Assembly (NCBI GenBank): GCA_012295275.1
Contig: CM022674.1
Location: forward strand, 9,448,260-9,512,259
Origin: Chrysomallon squamiferum
Lineage: Eukaryota > Mollusca > Gastropoda > Neomphalida > Peltospiridae
Reading direction: 5' to 3'
Length of the DNA stretch: 64,000 bases
Positions within the stretch are counted from its first letter, which is position 1. Every line of letters begins with the position of its first letter. Below are positions 23,945 to 37,848 of this stretch, one piece after another. Both the position numbers and the translations under genes were made by a program. The notes under the pieces are model-generated. The model saw only the letters and a list, made by a program, of their open reading frames with translations. It made no database searches and had not been told where the DNA came from.

Positions 23945-26900
23945 TTTACCTACATGCATAGATACTATGTCGGATACCCTAGAGCCAAGCTAACTTGGGA
24001 AGTAACTATATATATTTATAGCCAAGTGGAATTCCCGTGACAGAAAGCAGTAAGCCTAAATTAATAACTGATCTCAGCTGATCTGTAGCACATAATAAGG
24101 GAAACCACTATTATTAATCAAATATAAAAATGCTTACCTTCACTAACAATTATTTAAGGTTCTGTAATGTTAAGGGCCAGAGTGCATAGTCTTGCTATCT
24201 GAGAATGTTCCTTCCTAAAGTTTAGGCGGCAATTGTCGTATTTTAAAAACATTAACTACTGACCTTTATAGAATAGGAAACACTGGTTATTATTTCTCTA
24301 TTGTACGTAGTAAACTGGACTATGCTGAGGTACTATTATATTTTTGAAAAATGTAATAAAGTAGAACTGTCAAATATTTCAACAAGAAATATCATGTTGA
24401 TAAAAAATGTTTGTTTTAACAAGTTTTAAATTCATATTATATTTTGCCTGGTAGTATCATATTTAGCTCATATTTAAATAGGTTTGATTACATACTGCAA
24501 CAAGGTAGCCAGTTCAATCTATCGAAATATACATGTCACTAATGTAACTAAACTTCATCCCATCACAAAATAATAAACAGTCCAGATTTCAGGCATTGTA
24601 AATCCAGAATGAAGTTAACTTATGGTCCAATCCACTAAACAGTTATCAGGAATTAATGTATCCAAAACAAAAGAACAAGTCAAATGAAGACTTAATATCT
24701 TTTATTTTATAAAGTTCAGAATTCATAGAATAATCAAATGTTAATTCTTCAATCCACTGAAAGAAATTCCAAGCTGGTTTATCGAAAGTCAAGAGTTCAG
24801 GAATTATTTAATACTGTTAATATATTTCAAAGTTAAAATTCATTGATCCCAGAATGTTTCATCAGGCCTCTGCACAAAAATGAATGAACAACTTCTCATC
24901 AATCTTTGACGACACTCTGTTCTTCAACTTCTCTATATTACCCACAACTATTTTCTGTTTGATGAAACTCAATTCGATGAAAAATTATATATAAATCTAT
25001 TTGTCGTCACTATAAAAAAACTTTCCATTCAACGATTTCTCATCAGACTTTATAATGACTTTCTGTTAGATGAGATAAAACAGAAATGTTCACAGCATTG
25101 TGAGGTGTGTTCTCCTCCCATAAACATTAAGTACATTTCTTTTTGTCAAAAATTACCTGACATGACAATTTGTTTACTAAAAAGAACTACACAGCTGGAC
25201 TCTGCTGCACCTTGAAAAAAATCAAATTGATAAACAAATTAGTGCTCATGAATATACAATCTTGTTTTCAAAGATTTACCAGTTAGTATCTACAGTAATA
25301 GAGAATGAAAACAAGATGTTTTGGCACTAATTAAATATAGGTTCATACCAATACATAGGTTTTAAAATTCCTGAACCTAATATTCAGTTAACAAATCATT
25401 TTCATATACATTAAGGGCTATCATATATATAATTATAGCAGAAAGGGCAGTTTTTGCATAAATCATTCTTTTCAAAAATGCCATTTCAACATGTCATGTA
25501 TTATGTGATAAAAAAAATGGTATTCTTCAAACTTGTTTATTTGCCTTGGCTCCACTTAATAGAATAATAATAAAATTTAACTGATGTAAAACTTTTTATT
25601 TTTAAATTGATATGTTGTCGAAAGAGGGTTTTATTTTTGTTTTTGTTTTTTTTCTTTGTATAATAATAGAAGAAATAAAATTCCGTTTAAAGGTTGAAAA
25701 TGATGAAATGAAGACAAGAAATCAAGTTCACAATGATATTTATTCAACAAGCTGTTGTTTGACTAGAATTATAAATACATTTTCTCAGCGGTTAGTAAAA
25801 TATAAAACAGGTGTGGTAAATCAGTGGCAAACAATACTTTAGGTATGAGGTGTTTCAAAACATGATAATGTAGAAATTGAGAGAGCAAGCATAAAAGTTA
25901 CTTGTCTTTATTCACATATATGCTGCATACGCAATTGCAATATTGTTATCTGTGTCTTGAATTTAAGAGTGAATGCAGGCACATCAACGTAATTTTACCT
26001 GTTAATTTATTTTAGGGGGTGGGGCTTGTACAAATAGTAAACTCTCCATAATCCAACACTGACAGATCACAGAAGCCATGTTTATAGTTTGGCACACGTC
26101 ATATCACAACATGCAGTGACTGATAAAACTGCCTATCTCCTTTATGATCTTTATTAATTAAACAAGTGAAAGGACCAACTGCATGCTGTCCGACTGTATT
26201 CAGCGAAGTGGAACTATTTCTGTAGAAACTAATATTACTTTGTTTAGGGTGAATAAAAATAGTCTCAGACGAAGTTGAGACATTACTAATTCTCAGTTAT
26301 ATTCTATTCCGGTACGTATAATTTATATTTATTTATTTTTACAGCTTTAATTTCACATTTCCACATGTGATATAAATTGTTTTCTCAAAGTGGTATTGTC
26401 ACAATTCCAACACATATTTAAACCAAAAATTTTAAATATCCAAACAATTATATATTTTATTTTGTTTTGTTTTGTCTTCCTGACAGTTTTGGAGATAAAT
26501 AAGGTGCATTTTCTGAAGTCTTTGAAAAAAAAAAGTTCACTGATGTTCTTTATATATGTGTGTGTGTGTGTGTGCACAGATAGATATGAACATGTAATTA
26601 CATGAACACTGCATTCTAGTTGGTAGAATTCCACTTTGGACAGCAGGCAGTATTGTTTTTACTGCACTTTTTTCTTATGTCTAACATTGTACAAAATGAT
26701 ATATGAGAAGTTAAATGAAAGGTCTAAAATAATTGTGTCAACATTTCACCCCTTCTCTACTGGAGTTAACGTCAGATAAAATTATATACCTGTATTAGTA
26801 CTATTATTTGCATTTCAAAGTTAACAAATCTTTTGACACTGGTTTTATTCATTATTATGCAGTCATTACAAAAAACAAAACAAAATATATTTTTTTCCAA

Positions 26901-28750
26901 TTACCTATTTTTATTCCATTATTAATACATGTGTATATTTTTAAGTCTATAAAGATCAAATTAATATTTAGTAATTTAAAAGGTTAGTGGCCCAATGTTT
27001 CGTCCTTTGAGCAATGTTGAATCCAAGCAGATTCTACAATGTTCAGTTTCATTTTGCAAAAAACCTGTTTACTTATTTGTATCCAACTGGTAATTAATGT
27101 GCCTTTTGTTGCCGCAAGATGTCTTCTCTTTGTTTGTGCGTGCGTGCGTGCATACATGTGTATGTATGTGTGTGTGTGTATTATTATAAAATATTTCATT
27201 TTAATTGATGTCACTCTCTCCAAGTTGTTCAAAACTGTAGCATACATCTCTCGTATATTGATATTCACTTTGAAGTTTACAATGTTTCCCAAGACCAAGT
27301 TGTTTTAAATTACTTTTATGATAACACCTTTAACATTCAGTGACACATGTAACATTTTCTCACTGTATGAACACATGCTTCAATAGATTTAAATACATAC
27401 TTACAACTGAATATTCAAACATGTTATTGGTAAACATAAAAACATTTTTAATTTATTAATAATGTATTGTTTTATAAAAAATTTCTTCTTATTGAATTAT
27501 TGTTAAAATTTGATAATAATAGTTGCTCTATTAATATATTTGAAAATACTGAGAGTATTCTGAGTATTGTTATTATTATTATTATTATTACTTTAAATAT
27601 TGTATTTTCAGCAAGAAGAAATAAAGATGAAAACTAAGTGCAGTTGCTATTCTTTTAGCATGAGTGTGTATAATTCAGCTCATTTTGCAGTCTAATTGTA
27701 CTCAAACAAGCAGAAAGTTTTAAAACTGAACAAAAGTTCTAAGACATTAGTGACTGGAGGCAACATTTGTTCCACAATTTATGAACAATATTTTTAGCCC
27801 CTTCTTTTAAACAATTTGAACACATAAAGATGCTGTTGTTTAGTATTGCTTATTTATTTATTTTGTTTAACTAAATGTAATATTTAATGCAGGAGAGGGA
27901 AAAGTTTAGAAATAAAAAAGTCGCAAACAGTATTGAACAACTTAGTAAGGATCTAGCATATTGATCATTTTGTTTTTAACAGTAAAATGTCTTCATTGGT
28001 GCTTAATGTTTCTGATATTATAAAAAAAATTCTGAGAGGATGAATTACTACATATACCTAACATCAGGACTTAGAAAATAACAAGGTATGCTGAGTTACT
28101 TGCTCCTTTATTGTAATCATTTGGTTTAAAAAAAATTAAGAAACAAAATTATTTATCAAGAAATCTGAAAAGAAATCCATACTGCTGAACCATTATATTG
28201 CCTACATTCTTGTCATTCACCTTTTTTTATATAATGATAGAGGTTTATTTTCCAGTCTTTGATATCCAGGAATAAATAAAATACTGCATTTTGTTTTGCA
28301 ACACAACATGAAAGAAAGGGAGGTAGGAGTATTTACTTTGTGATGTTACTGAAGCACATACAGTTTCTGATGGGGTACTCTTAATGTTTCAAAATAATAA
28401 AACTGTTTCCAATTTATATAGACATGATTGGATGATGGTGGTTTGTTGGTAATTGTATTTGCATTAGAGGATGTCACCCAGTGAATTCGCAGCCTGTCTG
28501 ATATCACTATAAAAAAATTCTTATCAGTGCTGGTATTATGAACAGAAATAAAAAATAAAAAATTACTGTTTATACAACATATGGTTTGTGATTTGATCTT
28601 TGATTATGAATGGGTTAAAGATAATTCTATTAAAATTTTGAGCATTTGTTTTTATCACCAAAAGATGCTTTATTTTATATTTTTTCTATCTTAAAACTTT
28701 ATTAAATATATATTTTATTCATACTGATGAAAAAAAATTAGAAATTTTAA
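23945..28750. other. AT-rich intergenic DNA, no gene seen
   Basis: Simple repeats only: short (TG)n at about 26556-26573 and 27166-27178, and (ATT)n at about 27569-27592. No exon or transposon end was recognised. A 5' non-coding exon of the methyltransferase gene probably lies here or upstream. Confidence 0.4.
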
Positions 28751-28776
28751 TACTGATGTTAATTATTTTCAGACTA

Positions 28777-29826
28777 ATGATAAAGATGATGGAAAAGGTG
28801 AAGAAAAGAAAAGTACAAGTGATATTCTTTATGCTGGGGTTTGTGTCATGTCTTTTTATAATGTACCTCATCTCACAATATAACCATAACAAAACAAGCA
28901 GATATACCCAACAGGTTGAAAGAAATATATTTGATTACCATCAAAGAGACACATTAAATAATCCACAAACTTTATCAGCAAATACCCAAATTATGATCTA
29001 TACATGGACAGGCTGTCAATGGGAAAGGCTTTTTAACGTCTGTACGCTGTCTGTTTTTCCTGACTGTGTCATGCTGAAGACTCAAAATGGAGAGACACCA
29101 ATTTTTCATCACAATCCACAAATAGACTACACATCAAGACTACTTGTAAATTTTGGAGTGAAAGAACCAGAAACCATCCAGTCAGTTTTAAAATACATGA
29201 ACAATGACTACTCCATCACATTTCTGGATATTGGTTCTCACATAGGATCCATAACACTGCAAATAGCTAAAGCTGGGTACAAGGTTGTGGCTGTTGATCC
29301 ATTACCTGAAAATGTGGGCAGACTCTGCAAATCAGTTGAAGCTGGCAATCTGAGCAGTAATGTAACCATTCTTTGGTCTCCAGTATCTGACCACCACACA
29401 CTTGTATCATTTGCAAGGAAACAGAATATTGGGGAAACTAAAGTTCAGGAAGGGTTACAAAAAAGACAAACACATGACAAAACGGCACCATCTTGCAAAC
29501 TGGCTCCCTTGGTTTCCAGAACAGTTACTTTGGATGACATTATATATTTCATAAAGTCACAAAAGGTTTTTCTAAAGTTGGATGTTGAATCTCATGAATA
29601 TTTTGTGATTAAAGGAGGTAAGCATCTCTTCAAAGAGCTACAGGTTGTGGCAATCTTCATGGAATGGCAACATGTTAAGACAACTCAAGAAGCAAAGCAG
29701 TTAATAACTTTATTAAATGAATATGGTTACGAAGCATACAAACTTGGTGATATGAATTTACCTCTTCTAAATGATGAATTTCTAAATTGGCCTTTGGACA
29801 TTATATGGAAAAAATCTGAAAGATAA
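28777..29826 (+). CDS. FkbM-family methyltransferase, type II membrane protein
   Basis: 349 residues in one coding exon. An acceptor, AATTATTTTCAG, ends at 28772, so the in-frame ATG at 28777 is preferred to the one at 28756, which lies in the intron. A basic N-terminus is followed by a membrane anchor at about residues 13-34, then a lumenal stem. The Methyltransf_21 (FkbM) fold starts near residue 120. The SAM-binding loop is FLDIGSHIGS (about 149-158), followed by VVAVDP. A late FLKLDVESHEY motif is typical of the family. Single-pass FkbM proteins in invertebrates are often expanded. Because the topology resembles Golgi glycosyl-modifying enzymes and molluscan glycans carry methylated sugars, glycan O-methylation is a plausible but unproven role. 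Confidence 0.87.
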   Translation: MIKMMEKVKKRKVQVIFFMLGFVSCLFIMYLISQYNHNKTSRYTQQVERNIFDYHQRDTLNNPQTLSANTQIMIYTWTGCQWERLFNVCTLSVFPDCVMLKTQNGETPIFHHNPQIDYTSRLLVNFGVKEPETIQSVLKYMNNDYSITFLDIGSHIGSITLQIAKAGYKVVAVDPLPENVGRLCKSVEAGNLSSNVTILWSPVSDHHTLVSFARKQNIGETKVQEGLQKRQTHDKTAPSCKLAPLVSRTVTLDDIIYFIKSQKVFLKLDVESHEYFVIKGGKHLFKELQVVAIFMEWQHVKTTQEAKQLITLLNEYGYEAYKLGDMNLPLLNDEFLNWPLDIIWKKSER

Positions 29827-29913
29827 TATCTTAACAAAATTTGAAACATTATTTATTTCTGATTTCATTTGTTTTGAGTCATATCGTGTAGTCCACTCGG
29901 AAAATTGACACTT

Positions 29914-29919
29914 AATAAA
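29914..29919 (+). terminator. Poly(A) signal of the methyltransferase gene
   Basis: AATAAA about 88 nt after the stop codon. Confidence 0.6.
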
Positions 29920-30133
29920 ATTAATCTCTCTCTGTTCATATATAGCAATATATATGTAAATAATTATGTTCATTAATTAAAATCATATTAAACATATATT
30001 CAAATAGTTGCTTATGCTATAAAATAACTAAGGAAAAAAATGAGTATCATTATAATCCAGATATCTAATTACAGAAAAGACAGGCACTCTCAAACTGTTG
30101 GAGCAGATATATTTGTCTGTGTATCTTCATGTT

Positions 30134-30742
30134 TTACAAGTTTTCTGAGTTATGAGCAGTTACCCTGTTGATTTTATTGAGTTGCATCTTCAGATACGCC
30201 GCCACTGGTTGGCACAACAAACAACAAAACATCCACCCAGCATTTTGCCAATTTTTTTTTCTAACAATGGATGCTAAGAAAGTGAGTGCAAAGGACAGTG
30301 CTGAGAAGAAGAAGTGGATTTTGTCCACTGAATTAGAGTATGAAATCATAGAAAAACATGGGCAAAGTGTGCCTGTTTTGAACCTGGCTAGGCAGTACAA
30401 GTGTAGTACTTCTATGATATGTGCCATACTGAAGCAGAAAGAGTCAATAAAGACTATTAAAATTACTGCCAAAGGTGTTAAAATAATTTTTCTGATCTCC
30501 AAGATAAATACACTTTATAAAACCAGTTTATTTCTTTACAGTCTCTTTTGTACAATATTTAAAAACATGTTAAAAAAAATTGGGGTGGTTTTGGCTTGGC
30601 TGGAATGAATTAATGGTATTTCAATTAATTTCAATTGGGAAAACTGATTTCATATATGAGCAAACAAAGTGAAGAGTTCGGTCATGGAATGAATTAAACT
30701 CGCAAGTCAAGGTACCACTTTATATAAATAAAAATGATAACA
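30134..30742 (+). mobile_element. Truncated Tigger (CENP-B-type) transposon, copy 1
   Basis: The plus frame from 30267 reads MDAKKVSAKDSAEKKKW, then a helix-turn-helix region with NLARQYKCSTSMICAILKQK. This is the DNA-binding start of Tigger/pogo transposases. The DDE catalytic domain is absent. The 3' end AAGTCAAGGTACCACTTTA (to about 30721) matches the terminal repeat of copy 2 at 52869. The 5' terminal repeat is missing. It lies between the methyltransferase and the tail of the PLEKHM1-like gene. Confidence 0.8.
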
Positions 30743-30744
30743 CG

Positions 30745-31720
30745 TTAAAAATAAAAACAATAAGAATCCAAGCCACTACCTCTTTCTATTAATGTAAGTA
30801 AAATTAATGATCAGTCTGTTATTTTCTTCATTACTCTAAGTTGTGTATAATGGAAAGTTAAGAAAGAAATCAGAGTAAACCACAAATTATTGAACAATAA
30901 TTAAAATTTTAAACAGATGGATAGTCTTGAATGTATCTACTGTTAAGCAGTTTAAACAAATATTAAGACTGAGTTGACATCACATTGCACGCACACCCAT
31001 ACATTAAAAAAAAGAGACAATCATCAGTGACAACCATTACTGGACCAGCAGTTGACAGTTGAGACTTTTTCTGGAAACATTTTGTTAAATCTTTGATAAA
31101 ACTGTCCGTTCATATAGATTTGGTTATTCTTTCTTTTCTTTAAATACAAGATACAGCATGTATTTTTATAAATTATATGTCTATTTTAGTGTTTATGTTG
31201 TGATATTGGTAATGATGAACATTCACTGAATACAATGAGTTATTAAAAACTATAGAGACATTACCACAATGTTTTCTCCCTTTTTTTGTATTCAGTTATG
31301 TTGAATGTAACAATGTCTCAAATTTGATTCCAATTTCCTGCAACTTTGTGATTAAGAGTTTACTGTGTGTGTGTGTTTCAAACATCTAGGGTTCATCACA
31401 GTCTTTATTTACATGCTTAGAAGACAGAAAGAAAGAAATTTTAAAAATAAATAATTGTTTTTATTCATAATGAAAAACCAGAAAAATTGTATAAATATAC
31501 AAAAAGAATAGCAATTTTTTTTCAAGATTTTCTTTTTGTCATTTTGTAGTATTTGTAATGTTGGTATATGAATGTTTTCATATAGTAACAGGCACAAAAA
31601 AGAAAATGAAATGTGATAAAAAAAACAAATGAAGTTTTATGACCTTATATGTATCCACTTACTCTGCTATTATTCATATTTGTCCTTTTGAAAAAAAAGA
31701 ATCTGGTACATTTATCTGAA
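30745..31720. other. AT-rich convergent intergenic DNA, no gene seen
   Basis: Only simple sequence, between two convergent genes. Confidence 0.4.
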
Positions 31721-31727
31721 ATTTTTC

Positions 31728-31733
31728 TTTATT
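31728..31733 (-). terminator. Candidate poly(A) signal of the PLEKHM1-like gene
   Basis: AATAAA on the minus strand (TTTATT on the plus strand), about 330 nt past the stop codon. Such motifs are common in this AT-rich DNA, so this is only a candidate. Confidence 0.35.
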
Positions 31734-32063
31734 ATTAACAGTTGTATTAAAAATAGGAAAAAGAATACTGTTTTCCTCAAATTGTATCTTTTGTTTTGCC
31801 TAGTGTGTACCCTTACAAAACATAATAAAAAAATATATATATATATATATAAAAATCTAATATAAATATAATTAATTTACATTGTTTTTAACACTTGATC
31901 AAGAGAATTTAATCACACTTCTTTTTTATCTCTAAATTAAAATTTATAAGCTAAAATAATGCACAGAGATTTTAATACACATAACCTAGATATGAAATCC
32001 TTTAATAATGTATGCTGAGTTTTCATAGACTTTTCATCTCAGAGTGATTATTGCTGAACAATA

Positions 32064-32210
32064 TCAGGAAGTTGAAACTGCATAATCTTCTACTTCATAT
32101 AGGGTTTGCAGTGGATTCTTCCCTGAAATTAGACCCCATCGGTGACACTTTGGACAAGGAAAACTTTCCACCATGCATGTTTTGTGATAGACAGCCTTGC
32201 ACCGTGAACA
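32064..32210 (-). CDS. PLEKHM1-like exon 17 (residues 778-825)
   Basis: Acceptor TTATTTCCAG, stop TGA at 32066-32064. Encodes CSRCKAVYHKTC and FPCPKCHRWGL, completing the zinc ligands, then a tail of about 25 residues that I do not recognise. Confidence 0.92.
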   Translation of the reverse strand, partial: CSRCKAVYHKTCMVESFPCPKCHRWGLISGKNPLQTLYEVEDYAVSTS

Positions 32211-35200
32211 CTGGAAATAATTTCAGTATATGTTTGTTTGTCTGTCTCAGTCTTCATGTAAGTATGTGTGGCTGTGTGGGTAAGTGTTTTTGCATGTGTG
32301 TAGTCTGAGAGCCAGACCTTTAAATTTGGTGTTTGAGTACCAATGTTGATTTTATATTATATGATGTCTGAAATGTACAAAATCAGTTTAACGACATTTC
32401 AAATTAAGAGTCCACAGATATTTTTTTCCCAATATAAGAAAGACTGATAAAATGACCATAGCTCTTATTTAAATTTACCTATAACATGGAATTTATATTA
32501 TTTTGTTTTGTTTAAAATTCTGCACATTTTGATATATAGTTACTGATGTTCATAATAAAATCAGAAAGAAAAAAAAAAAAAAAAAAACTATTGGCTGAGA
32601 ATGGCATGATTTATCTTTAGAGGTTTTCTATCATTTTAAATTCACGGCAGTTTTCTTTCTGAATCATCTAGTCTGGTTTATATTCATGAAAATGGTTAAC
32701 TAACATCCTTTTGGAATATCAAGATTTGATATGTTTTATAAAAGTACATCTCACTGAAAGTTTTTAATATTTTTCTATTTAGAAGGTAAACAAATGATAA
32801 TACAAAAGCTGCTCTTAACACAATATAAGTGAACTCGATACCTTCAAAATACGATTCATATCATTATTATTCATATCTGTGGTGGTTTTATGGACATTAT
32901 GCAGGTAAATCTAATGATGTCACTTTGACCAGAATAATTGGTGTATTGAAGTTTTTGAATTAAGTATTTTTAAAGGTTAGGTTGTAGCTTAGTCAATAGA
33001 GACAATATCAAAGGTTATTTTGTGGACCTATTCAGTGAATAGCTAGTGCACAGTTAAAATTCTGACAACAGCTAAAGAATGGTCTTTTCTATAAACTGCA
33101 ACCCAAAGCGTAGAATTGTTGTTATAAATGTATTAAACTGTCATTAAACAAATATTTATTAGTAACTTCTCAAATGTTGAAGTCATTTTTTATTAATAAC
33201 TTCTTACAGAATGACATAAAAAAGATTATACTAAAGTTCATTGACATATTTGTTATTTTCACAGATTCCATTTCTTAGCCTGGTATCTTGCTTTTGTGGC
33301 AAATCTATCAGCTTTCTTGATCATACAGTATATTTAGTAAAGTCACTGGCAACTGTATCCAATATATTAAGTCTTTTCTTAATACTTTAATAACCCTTTA
33401 AATGGTATTCCTAAGTCACAGACAAACAGACATTTAGACGGACCCTTCCTCATGGGATTTAAAGATCAATTTCATACTAACCCTGACAAAGAAGCTTTTA
33501 CACAGCAAAACATCCAGTGCATTTTTATTATGGATGGTTCACAAATGACTATGACTCAGAAAGAAAACCTTAGAAAAACCTTAAAATAGTATATATTTTT
33601 TTATCTTTATCTTTTAATACATATTTTATTGAATATATTATACAGTTGTAACAGTTACTTCATTTACATAGATATACCTTTCTTATATAGCGTTCAGTAC
33701 AAAGATGAACATTATATGATATTTTTACATACACTGTACTCAGATAGCTCATCTGCAATGCTCATTTGCTATAATAACTGTTTATCTGTTTTACCATGCA
33801 TAAAATTAAAGTTTATTTTATTTTCTCTGAATGCTATTCTTGTTATTACTATATAATGGTTAATTTGGAACAAACTGATTTTCCTGCATAATCTCCATAA
33901 AACCAATACATATGTGAACAATAACTATCTAAATGGTCACATAATATTATGAATAGATTTTTCACGTATTTTAATACACAGAATCCATTTGTAAGATAAT
34001 AAACTGTTTATATAGTGTCTATGTTGCCAGATCACTTGCAACAGTACCACAGAAAAATTACAAAAAGTTATAGTTAAATGCTTTGACAAAACAAACCTGT
34101 TTACATATCATAAAATGCCAGAAGGACTTGATTTAACCATTTTCATGAATGTCCAATCTAGATGGCCATAAGATGCTTTAATTTAATATAACAGAAAACT
34201 TATGGAGGTATAAAATGGAGAAAAAAAATCAGAGAAAATGACTAACTCAAATTTACTAAGTCTGTTATGACCTAAATACCAATATGTGCACAACAGAACA
34301 AAATAATCCAGGCTGCTATTTTACTAATCTCTCTTATATCAGAAAATAATTTGCTTATCCATGCTGTCTTATTTTGTGTGTGTCTTAACAGAGAAAACAT
34401 TTGGATTTTATTTATAAAAATATTTATTATATACCAATATGCTAAATATTTTTAGAAACTGAAAGCTAAATTATATACATCTTCATCTTTAATTTAAGGC
34501 AAGCTCACAGGAAAATAATTAATGTAATAAACTGAATTTATTGTTTTGCAATTTGGGGTACAATTAATTGTTTTTATTAAAAGCTCACCCTGTATGTAGA
34601 ATCTATTTCAAAAGGATAGATAACTCTGGGGTTATTGCATACTTCACAGATGAAACCTTTCTGAGAACATAAGGTGCAGTCATATACATGATGTGATGTA
34701 AACTTTACAATTTCACGCAGTGTCTTTGCCAGCTGACCAGTTGGTACTTGAAGGAAGTCCTAAATGTTTTTAAATAACATCTATTATATTTCTCTATGAA
34801 TGTAATACTCCAACAAAAACTGACTATTAACCCCTTTGTATCCAACTTTACAACGAGGTCATAAAATTTCCAAAGGGAAAAGTTTAATTTTTTTATTTCT
34901 CATATATATATATGTTGTCATCTTAGTTAGTCTAATTATCCAAACAGTTAATTTCACTGGAGCTAAAATGTGTGACAAAATCATTTGTTTTAAATAGTGT
35001 TTTAAAATTTAAAAAGATATATTTTCATTAAATAAATGATTAGACACGTTGTTTTTAGCTTGATCAGAATCAAGACAGAAACTCCTGTGATTATTGTCAA
35101 CTATGTTATGAGGGCCAGTATTGTCTCAGCTAGACAAGAAGAGATCTGAAAGTAGTAGTTTGCATCTCAAATTCAGCCAAGTACGGGTGGGATACAGATA

Positions 35201-37794
35201 AACACCTTTATACATGTTTCTATGTGTGTATGTATTTGTTATAATAATTAACCTACCAACATAGAGAACAAATGAATGTTATCATAGAGATATTCACGAG
35301 GCCAAATTTTTTTTCGCAGTTCTTCCGCTAATGACTGCTGACATGAAAATATGTATGACTTTAATGAACAAAGCTGGACACGCAGTTTCTGTAAAAAAAT
35401 ATATATTGGCCATTAACAATATCTATGAAAGCTAAAAAAAACAAACACATTTACCCTATAAATATGAAATTATTCAGTTTTTTTCAGATATAAAGATTAG
35501 TTAAAAAGAGTCATATATTTATATAACTTAGTTAACAGTAAATTACCTGCACTTCAGCAAGTTCAGGAACATGTTCATACAGTCGAGGGTTTACACTGGA
35601 AACATTAAGTAAAGGCTGATCTTCTATTTCTACTAAAAACTCAAAACTTTCCCTGGATACTGCAACAAAATGAAACAGTTAAAATAAAATTAAAATCAAT
35701 GATATATTATAACAAAATTACAACTAACAATAAAGGAAGAATCATGGCCTTATTTTCTAACAATTATTTTAACTTGTGTTCAGATTGTATGTAATGATGG
35801 TATAACTAGTTGTATGTTAGTGGAGGATGGGACCAAGTGTCTGGGTGATATAACCTTGAAAATGAAGCAGAGAACCATGCTCTCCTGGACAGTATATACA
35901 GGTATCCTTAATTGTCACAATCTCAAGGTACTTTGCAGAAAAACATCAGTCAGGATTGTACACAGAAAACATCATCATATTTACAAACCTTGGCCTCTTG
36001 CAGACATCAGAATCATTACTACTCTGCACCACAAATCAAGGGACACAATTAGTTGGTGTTAATCCACAGATATTGATGTTGCAATTTAAAGTTCTAGATG
36101 ACACAGGCTGCTACCACTGCCCTGCAGTGCTCATCATAACAACCAAACACACAACACATCAAGAGACAAACCAGATGGAAATATGGCAGAGCCAAATGTA
36201 ATGAAAAAAGACATTATTCACAAAAGTAGATCTACAAAAAACAAAATCAGTGACTTACATAATGAGATCGCAGAAACATTATATAAAGCAGGTGAGAAAA
36301 TAATCCAGGTGATTGTTATAAAAAATATAAACTGTCCTAGACTATAGATCTGTCAAAAGTAATGTGGGGAAGATAGATGAAAGGAAACACAGAAAAGAAT
36401 AAACACGAATAAACTCATTGTTATGGAAAGTTGTTGACAAAAAAGGCATAGCAGAAGAAGTGGACAATGACATGTAATAAAAAAGACTGGAAAGCATGGA
36501 ATCTGATTAGTAAACTAAGTGTCAAAACATACAAAAGCAAAAGCAAAATCATCACAACTGACAAGACCAAATTGAAATAAACACTTTGCCAGTAATAATA
36601 ACTTCAAAGATACCCACAGGACAACAGAACTCTTGGAAGCCTCCAACTATGTGCACAATTCCCTTTTCAGCAAAGAATTCACATTACATGTATCAGAGAA
36701 TATGTAAATCAAGCTGTGTTGGGCCTCTCATCGTGACAATATAATAAATGAAATGATCCTAGAATTAGATCATTCTGTGATAAAGCTAATACTTTATTAA
36801 TTTTAAATGAACTACATCTGAACTTCTGAATGAATGGAATAGAGTATTGCCAGTCCTGCTAAAAAACAAATTAGCCATTTCAGAACTATTTCACTAACAT
36901 CAATACTCTAAACATTTGACAAGTGCATAATAAAAGCTGCAGTGTTCATTGATAGTGTCTAGAAGCAAAGCCTATTCTTGAAGATATAGTTCCTTACAAA
37001 ATGCATAACCTGCATTTGACTCAGTGGTCAGATGTCATTAGAGAGGATATTCAAAAGGATCATTCACAAGATTCACTGCCAAGATTCAGCCTGTTACTGC
37101 TGTACATTAATGAACTGCCATTTATATCACTATCAATACAGCTATTTATGTTGATTATCTACTCATTTGGACAACCAGAAAACAACAAATGTGTATCAGA
37201 ATCAGTAAATCTCTATTGTCAGTTTTGAAAACTGAAAATCAACAAAGAAAAAATACTATCTACACAATATATTCTAATAATCCATCAAAAGAAGCAAACC
37301 CAATTTACTTTGGAATCCAACTTAATAAACATCAATCTATTGAAAAACACTGACCACATAAACTTTACAAAAGCTATATATAACCAGTTTTTCAAACTCT
37401 GTCCAGAATCATAACATCTGACTGATATCAGATGCAATGCGTTCCACACAAATAGAAGCATATGTGATACCGTCATGATGCCAGTGCCTAAGTTGCTCAT
37501 TATCACATCTAGGGAATGTAGGTGTTTAGTAAATTCAAATTGTAATAGTAATATTTTATCCATTCATTACATAAATAAAACATCAGCAAGAGTCCAGCTG
37601 GAGTCATTTAATTTACAAACATATTTTGTAATCATACAGTAGAAAATAAAAGCAACTACATTATTTATGATTTTGAGAAAATACAAGGTAAATACAGAAT
37701 CAGTCAGTTGAATCCTAATTAAAGATGAAATCAGGTTAGAAAGAATCAAGTCAAAACATAAGTTGTAAGTTGCGTTATATAAGTATGTATGTGT

Positions 37795-37848
<54 letters not shown>

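Noticed and set aside
30168-30608. 146-residue open frame as a host gene
   Set aside because: Its core is the Tigger helix-turn-helix and it lies inside a copy with a Tigger terminal repeat, so it is transposon-derived and truncated.
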